Shown piece after piece: positions 13,016 to 16,181 of a stretch of DNA of 16,181 bases. Position 1 is the stretch's first letter. Each line of letters begins with the position of its first letter. Made by a program: the position numbers and the translations under genes. The stretch spans positions 1-16,181 of the forward strand of contig CAXTTV010000112.1 of NCBI GenBank assembly GCA_964247295.1, given 5' to 3'. The notes below the pieces were generated by a model. That model saw nothing but the letters and a program-made list of their open reading frames with translations, ran no database searches and was not told the origin of the DNA. Source of the DNA: CAXTTV01 sp964247295. GTDB lineage: Bacteria; Chloroflexota; Ktedonobacteria; Ktedonobacterales; Ktedonobacteraceae.

Positions 13016-14578
13016 ATGGAAACAGAACAGAAACCAACGGAGATGCACCAGCATACAATTTGGCAGGATGGCAAGAAGCCAGAACCGTGTGTGATTGTCG
13101 TCTTCGGAGCAACGGGCGATCTCGCTCATAAAAAGATTCTACCAACTCTGGCCCATCTCGTCAAAGATCATCCTGTACCCGAAGGCTTCTCAATCCTGGC
13201 CTACGCCCGTCGCCCAATGGATGACGAGCAATGGAGACAGGATGTGACGCAATCTATCACTCAATATATGTCCGCAGATGACAAACCCGACGCGGATTTT
13301 CTTCAGAAGTTCGCTCAGCGACTATTTTACTGCCAGGGAAACTTTGACGATCCTAACGGCTATCTCAAGTTGGGTGCAGAGCTGGATAAGCTGGATAAAG
13401 AACGAGGCACAAAATGTAACCGCCTCTTTTATCTTGCTACTCCTCCAGGTCTCGATAGTACGATTATCGAGCAGTTGGGCAAAGCAAACCTGGTTCATCC
13501 AGTGATGGCGGATGGCACTCAACGCCCCTGGAGCCGGATTATTATTGAGAAACCCTTTGGTCACGATCTGGCCTCCGCTCAGGAACTTAATCAGATCTTG
13601 AGTAAGGTCTTCCGGGAAAGCCAGATCTTCCGCATCGATCACTATATGGGGAAAGAGACCGTTCAAAATCTGATGGCTTTCCGCTTCGCCAATAGGATCT
13701 TTGAGCCGCTCTGGAATCAGCGTTATATCGATCATATCCAGATCCTCATGGCGGAAGATATCGGTATCGGAACACGCGCCGAGTTCTACGATCAGGCCGG
13801 AGCCATTAGAGATATTGTTCAAAATCATATTATGCAGATCCTGACGTTGATCTCTCTTGAACCACCTGTCAGTTTTGATGCCGATGATATCCGCAATGAA
13901 AAAGTTAAGGTTCTGAAAGCGGTCCCTCATCTAACACAGGAAGAAGTGAGACATCGTACTGTGCGCGGCCAATACGTTAGCAATGTGGTCAATGGCGAAA
14001 AACTGAACGGTTATAAGGAAGAACAGGGGATTCCAACCGACTCCACAACTGAAACCTTTGTTGCTCTGAAACTCTACGTTGATAACTGGCGCTGGGCCGG
14101 TGTCCCCATCTATGTACGAACTGGTAAAAGGCTCCCCAAACGCAATACTGAGGTCTTTGTCCAATTCAAAAAGGTTCCCCACCAGCTCTATAAACCCTCA
14201 GATGTGAAAGGGATGGAACAAAATAGCCTGACTATCCGTATTCAACCCGATGAGGGCATGGATCTCCGCTTTGGAGCAAAAGTGCCAGGCGCGGCACGCC
14301 ATCTTAAAACGGTCGATATGAATTTTTACTATAACGAGTTTGGCGTCCTATCACCCGATGCTTATGAACGATTGATCGCCGACTGTATGCTGGGTGACTC
14401 AACACTGTTTATCCGACGCGATGAGATCGAGGCGGCCTGGGGCATTATCGATAGCGTTACAAAAGCCTGGAAGAATATGGACGCATCTTCCGTTCATCCC
14501 TATCCCGCCGGCAGTTGGGGACCGGAAGAGGCCAATGCGCTCATTGAGAAGGATGGGCGGCATTGGGCTAATCCCTAG
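13016..14578 (+). CDS. zwf: Glucose-6-phosphate 1-dehydrogenase
   Basis: A cytoplasmic enzyme oxidising glucose 6-phosphate to 6-phosphogluconolactone with NAD(P)+, the entry to the oxidative pentose phosphate pathway. Its 520 residues are typical. The coenzyme motif is VVFGATGDLAHKK (about 28-40). The family's EKPFG segment is present, followed by the substrate site RIDHYMGKETVQN (R206, D208, H209, K213). The catalytic-base segment is GAIRDIVQNH, with H271 as the expected base. The C-terminal part has GVPIYVRTGKRLPKR. SD AAGGAGAG lies five bases before ATG. The gene is monocistronic, divergent from the flavoprotein gene and closed by its own terminator. No devB (pgl), gnd or opcA neighbour is present in the window. 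Confidence 0.96.
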   Translation: METEQKPTEMHQHTIWQDGKKPEPCVIVVFGATGDLAHKKILPTLAHLVKDHPVPEGFSILAYARRPMDDEQWRQDVTQSITQYMSADDKPDADFLQKFAQRLFYCQGNFDDPNGYLKLGAELDKLDKERGTKCNRLFYLATPPGLDSTIIEQLGKANLVHPVMADGTQRPWSRIIIEKPFGHDLASAQELNQILSKVFRESQIFRIDHYMGKETVQNLMAFRFANRIFEPLWNQRYIDHIQILMAEDIGIGTRAEFYDQAGAIRDIVQNHIMQILTLISLEPPVSFDADDIRNEKVKVLKAVPHLTQEEVRHRTVRGQYVSNVVNGEKLNGYKEEQGIPTDSTTETFVALKLYVDNWRWAGVPIYVRTGKRLPKRNTEVFVQFKKVPHQLYKPSDVKGMEQNSLTIRIQPDEGMDLRFGAKVPGAARHLKTVDMNFYYNEFGVLSPDAYERLIADCMLGDSTLFIRRDEIEAAWGIIDSVTKAWKNMDASSVHPYPAGSWGPEEANALIEKDGRHWANP

Positions 14579-14610
14579 TCATCTCCTGTCATTATAACTC
14601 TCTCCATTGT

Positions 14611-14648
14611 AAACGCCTGCATTGTACAAAGCGCAGGCGTTTGTTTAT
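14611..14648 (+). terminator. Rho-independent terminator of zwf
   Basis: A perfect 10-bp stem (14611-14620 AAACGCCTGC with 14633-14642) has a 12-nt loop. The stem's own TTT is followed by GTTTATT. GC-rich core with a moderate T-run. Confidence 0.8.
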
Positions 14649-14655
14649 TGGGAGT

Positions 14656-14677
14656 GAAAATCTCCACAGAGATTTTC
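14656..14677 (+). other. Compact hairpin of unknown role
   Basis: GAAAATCTC (14656-14664) and GAGATTTTC (14669-14677) form a perfect 9-bp stem with a CACA tetraloop, just after the zwf terminator. There is no T-run, so it is not a terminator. It may be an operator or an RNA element. The rest of 14678-14794 shows nothing I can support. Confidence 0.4.
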
Positions 14678-14811
14678 CAGGCTCATGAAAAATTCCCTCA
14701 TCGAAAAAGTGCAGATTGTCGATATAAGCAATAGCTCTATTTAGTACGAGACTATTTGTTACAGAAAGGGGCGAGGTATTCGATTATACGTCTGCCCTTC
14801 TCAAGGGTGGG

Positions 14812-15918
14812 TTGTCAGTACCTCTTCTATTGAGGATGAAAGAAGCTTGCATCTTTCCAGGTATCCACCAACAGTATTGCTCTATCGGCCATATGCAGGT
14901 TCATTATCTTTATGTGGGAACAGGTGAGATACCAATTGTATTGTTGCACGATGACTATACTTCGGCGGTCTTTTTTCAGGATTTTATGCTCGCGCTTGCG
15001 CAAAGCGGTGACTATCAAGTGTATGCGCCCGATCTGCGTGGCTTTGGTAATACGGAGGCACTGCCTATTGACGCAACCCATGGGATCAGCGATTTTACCT
15101 ACGATCTCTATGCTTTTACCGACACACTCAAAATCGACCGCTGCCATCTTTTTGGTTGGGGCCTGGGCGGTGCTATCGCGATGCAATTTCTCATTGAGCA
15201 GCCAGAAAGGATTAGAAGCCTGGCGCTTCAGGCCCCCATCTCACCATTTGGCTTTGGCGGAACGAGAGGAGCCGAGGGCGAACCAATCTGGCCCGATTTC
15301 GCTGGTAGTGGAGCTGGTGATGCCAATACAGATTTTGTCGAGAATCTCGCACATCACGAAGAGGGCAACAAAGGCATCGCTCCCCGCTCTTGCCTGCACG
15401 ATTTTATTTTTCATCCCTCGTACCGGCCCGAAGCCGCACGCGAGGAATGCTATCTCGCGGGCATGCTCCATACAAAAGTCTCTATCTATAATTACCCTGG
15501 CGATGTCGCGACCTCCAATCACTGGCCTTATATCGCCCCTGGCAAACACGGCGTGGAAAATGCGATCTCGCCCAAATATCTTAATCTCTCACGGCTGCCT
15601 CAGATCTCTCCCAAACCTCCTATTATCTGGATTCGCGGCAACGACGATCGGATGATTTCTGACCGCTCCCTTTTCGATCTGGGGTATCTAGGCGAGATCG
15701 GCGTGTTGCCATACTGGCCAGGCAGCGAGGCTTATCCAGCCCAACCAATGCTTCAACAGACCCGCCATATTCTGAAACAATATCAAGCGAACGGAGGGGA
15801 TTATCTGGAGATTGTCTATGAACACTGTGGACATGCTCCTCATATTGAAAAGCAACAGGAGCTACTCATACTTTACAGTGGCTTTGTCAGAGACTACTGC
15901 CAATCTTCTCTCGCCTGA
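14812..15918 (+). CDS. Alpha/beta hydrolase homologue with Gly in place of the nucleophile Ser
   Basis: A 368-residue alpha/beta-hydrolase-fold protein with no signal peptide. The oxyanion-strand segment VLLHDDYTS is followed by DLRGFGNTE. The nucleophile elbow reads FGWGLGGAIAMQF, so G117 replaces the expected Ser of G-x-S-x-G. The acid (D278/D279 in IRGNDDRMI) and His (H341 in CGHAPHIE) are intact. So are the family-like cap features SPFGFGGTRG, PDFAGSGAG, YPGD and WPYIAPGKHGVENA. GGC at 15160-15162 is one transition from AGC (Ser). The start is uncertain: TTG 14812 has AAGG (14803-14806) at five bases, while ATG 14836 has GAGG directly adjoining. The reading frame is complete, so this may be a catalytically dead or repurposed homologue, a recent mutation, or a sequencing error. 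Confidence 0.82.
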   Translation: MSVPLLLRMKEACIFPGIHQQYCSIGHMQVHYLYVGTGEIPIVLLHDDYTSAVFFQDFMLALAQSGDYQVYAPDLRGFGNTEALPIDATHGISDFTYDLYAFTDTLKIDRCHLFGWGLGGAIAMQFLIEQPERIRSLALQAPISPFGFGGTRGAEGEPIWPDFAGSGAGDANTDFVENLAHHEEGNKGIAPRSCLHDFIFHPSYRPEAAREECYLAGMLHTKVSIYNYPGDVATSNHWPYIAPGKHGVENAISPKYLNLSRLPQISPKPPIIWIRGNDDRMISDRSLFDLGYLGEIGVLPYWPGSEAYPAQPMLQQTRHILKQYQANGGDYLEIVYEHCGHAPHIEKQQELLILYSGFVRDYCQSSLA

Positions 15919-15939
15919 ATATAACGATCTCGACTCCAC

Positions 15940-15973
15940 AAAAAAGATCCCAACCGGAATTGGTTGGGATCTT
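15940..15973 (-). terminator. Rho-independent terminator of tRNA-Asn
   Basis: A perfect 12-bp stem (15944-15955 AAGATCCCAACC with 15962-15973) has a 6-nt loop. On the minus strand the stem is followed by TTTT. It lies five bases beyond the tRNA 3' end. It may also slow transcripts from the convergent hydrolase gene ending at 15918, though that side lacks a T-run. Confidence 0.88.
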
Positions 15974-15977
15974 CTGG

Positions 15978-16049
15978 CTCCCCGAGTAGGACTCGAACCT
16001 ACAACCCATCGGTTAACAGCCGATTGCTCTACCATTGAGCTATCGAGGA
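15978..16049 (-). tRNA. tRNA-Asn (anticodon GTT)
   Basis: A 72-nt cloverleaf on the minus strand. The acceptor stem TCCTCGA pairs with TCGGGGA, with discriminator G. The D arm is AGCTC...GAGC. The anticodon stem ATCGG/CCGAT encloses loop CTGTTAA, giving anticodon GTT, which reads AAC/AAT. The T arm is TGTAGG-TTCGAGT-CCTAC. CCA is not encoded (CCAG follows the G discriminator only partly). Own promoter and terminator make it a single-gene unit. Confidence 0.95.
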
Positions 16050-16083
16050 AAGCTCTGCATTGTTTATTAAAAACAGTAATTAG

Positions 16084-16112
16084 ACTATACACTCTACATT
16101 GCGATTTGTCAA
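16084..16112 (-). promoter_or_regulatory. Strong sigma-70-type promoter of tRNA-Asn
   Basis: On the minus strand: TTGACA (complement of 16107-16112, perfect), a 17-bp spacer, and TATAGT (complement of 16084-16089, 5 of 6). The predicted start is near 16077, about 28 bases before the mature tRNA. The TTGACAAAT context is identical to that of the tRNA-Glu promoter. Confidence 0.87.
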
Positions 16113-16136
16113 CCCATTTTCAAGAATTGTGTTACG

Positions 16137-16181
16137 GATCAGTGATATTGTCAGGGGAAGAGAGATCAGTGAAAATGTCAG
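16137..16181. repeat. 18-bp near-perfect direct repeat, 27-bp period, running off the window
   Basis: GATCAGTGATATTGTCAG (16137-16154) and GATCAGTGAAAATGTCAG (16164-16181) match at 16 of 18 positions and are separated by 9 bp. The second copy ends exactly at the window edge, so the array may continue. No reading frame explains it. It may be transposase-binding repeats at an insertion-sequence end. Confidence 0.7.

Noticed and set aside
13322..13930. 202-codon minus-strand open frame inside zwf
   Set aside because: The plus strand encodes a complete, well-motifed glucose-6-phosphate dehydrogenase; the antisense frame has no recognisable motif or SD.
5275..14630. TGTACA hexamers in several intergenic regions (near 5277, 7973, 10241, 14623) as a shared regulator motif
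   Set aside because: About four copies are expected by chance in 16 kb, one further copy (near 801) is inside a coding region, and the flanks are not conserved between sites.
14912..15655. 247-codon plus-strand open frame in another frame of the hydrolase gene
   Set aside because: Out-of-frame shadow; the composition is Arg/Ser-rich with no domain, whereas the overlapping frame shows consistent alpha/beta-hydrolase motifs.
16137..16181. CRISPR array start
   Set aside because: Only two copies, a 9-bp gap far too short for a spacer, and no cas-like gene in the window.

Overview
The window reads as a chromosomal segment of a heterotrophic, probably non-phototrophic bacterium. GC content is moderate and spacing is operon-poor, with most genes carrying their own promoter and terminator. 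Lipoproteins have Pro/Thr-rich linkers, and the gene mix (GH65 phosphorylase, plant-type carotene-desaturase homologue, DUF2085-like membrane protein) would fit the Ktedonobacteria class of Chloroflexota. That placement is inference from gene content and style; no rRNA or other marker gene is present to fix it.

Layout. 1-153: C-terminal tail of an alpha/beta hydrolase. 243-953 (-): two-helix membrane protein of unknown function. 1242-4192 (+): beta-phosphoglucomutase (pgmB) followed by a GH65 disaccharide phosphorylase, closed by a strong terminator. 4297-4487: tRNA-Glu(CTC) with a textbook promoter and its own terminator. 4685-6089: two separately transcribed lipoproteins, one a small cupredoxin with a full set of type-1 copper ligands, the other an Ig-like domain with an 11-unit QPx repeat tail. 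6377-10039: aldehyde dehydrogenase, CrtP-type FAD desaturase and a DUF2085-like membrane protein, the last two overlapping by ATGA. 10291-11379: coiled-coil protein with a two-helix C-terminal membrane anchor. 11389-12810 (-): disulfide-reductase-family flavoprotein with a non-canonical active site. 13016-14578 (+): glucose-6-phosphate dehydrogenase (zwf). 14812-15918 (+): alpha/beta hydrolase whose nucleophile serine is replaced by glycine. 15978-16049 (-): tRNA-Asn(GTT). From 16137 to the right edge there is a 27-bp-period direct repeat, possibly the end of a mobile element.

How genes may work together. The GH65 enzyme would release beta-glucose 1-phosphate from an alpha-glucoside, PgmB would turn it into glucose 6-phosphate, and Zwf, about 9 kb away and separately transcribed, would feed it to the oxidative pentose phosphate pathway. 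The ALDH, desaturase and DUF2085 genes are the best candidate for an undescribed module: an isoprenoid (carotenoid-like) desaturation and possibly aldehyde oxidation unit, with a structured leader in front of the desaturase. No phytoene synthase or cyclase is present in the window, so the substrate is unknown.

Other points of interest are the two active-site substitutions (hydrolase Ser to Gly; flavoprotein His to Tyr and Glu to Thr), a three-half-site operator-like element, and the direct repeat at the right edge.
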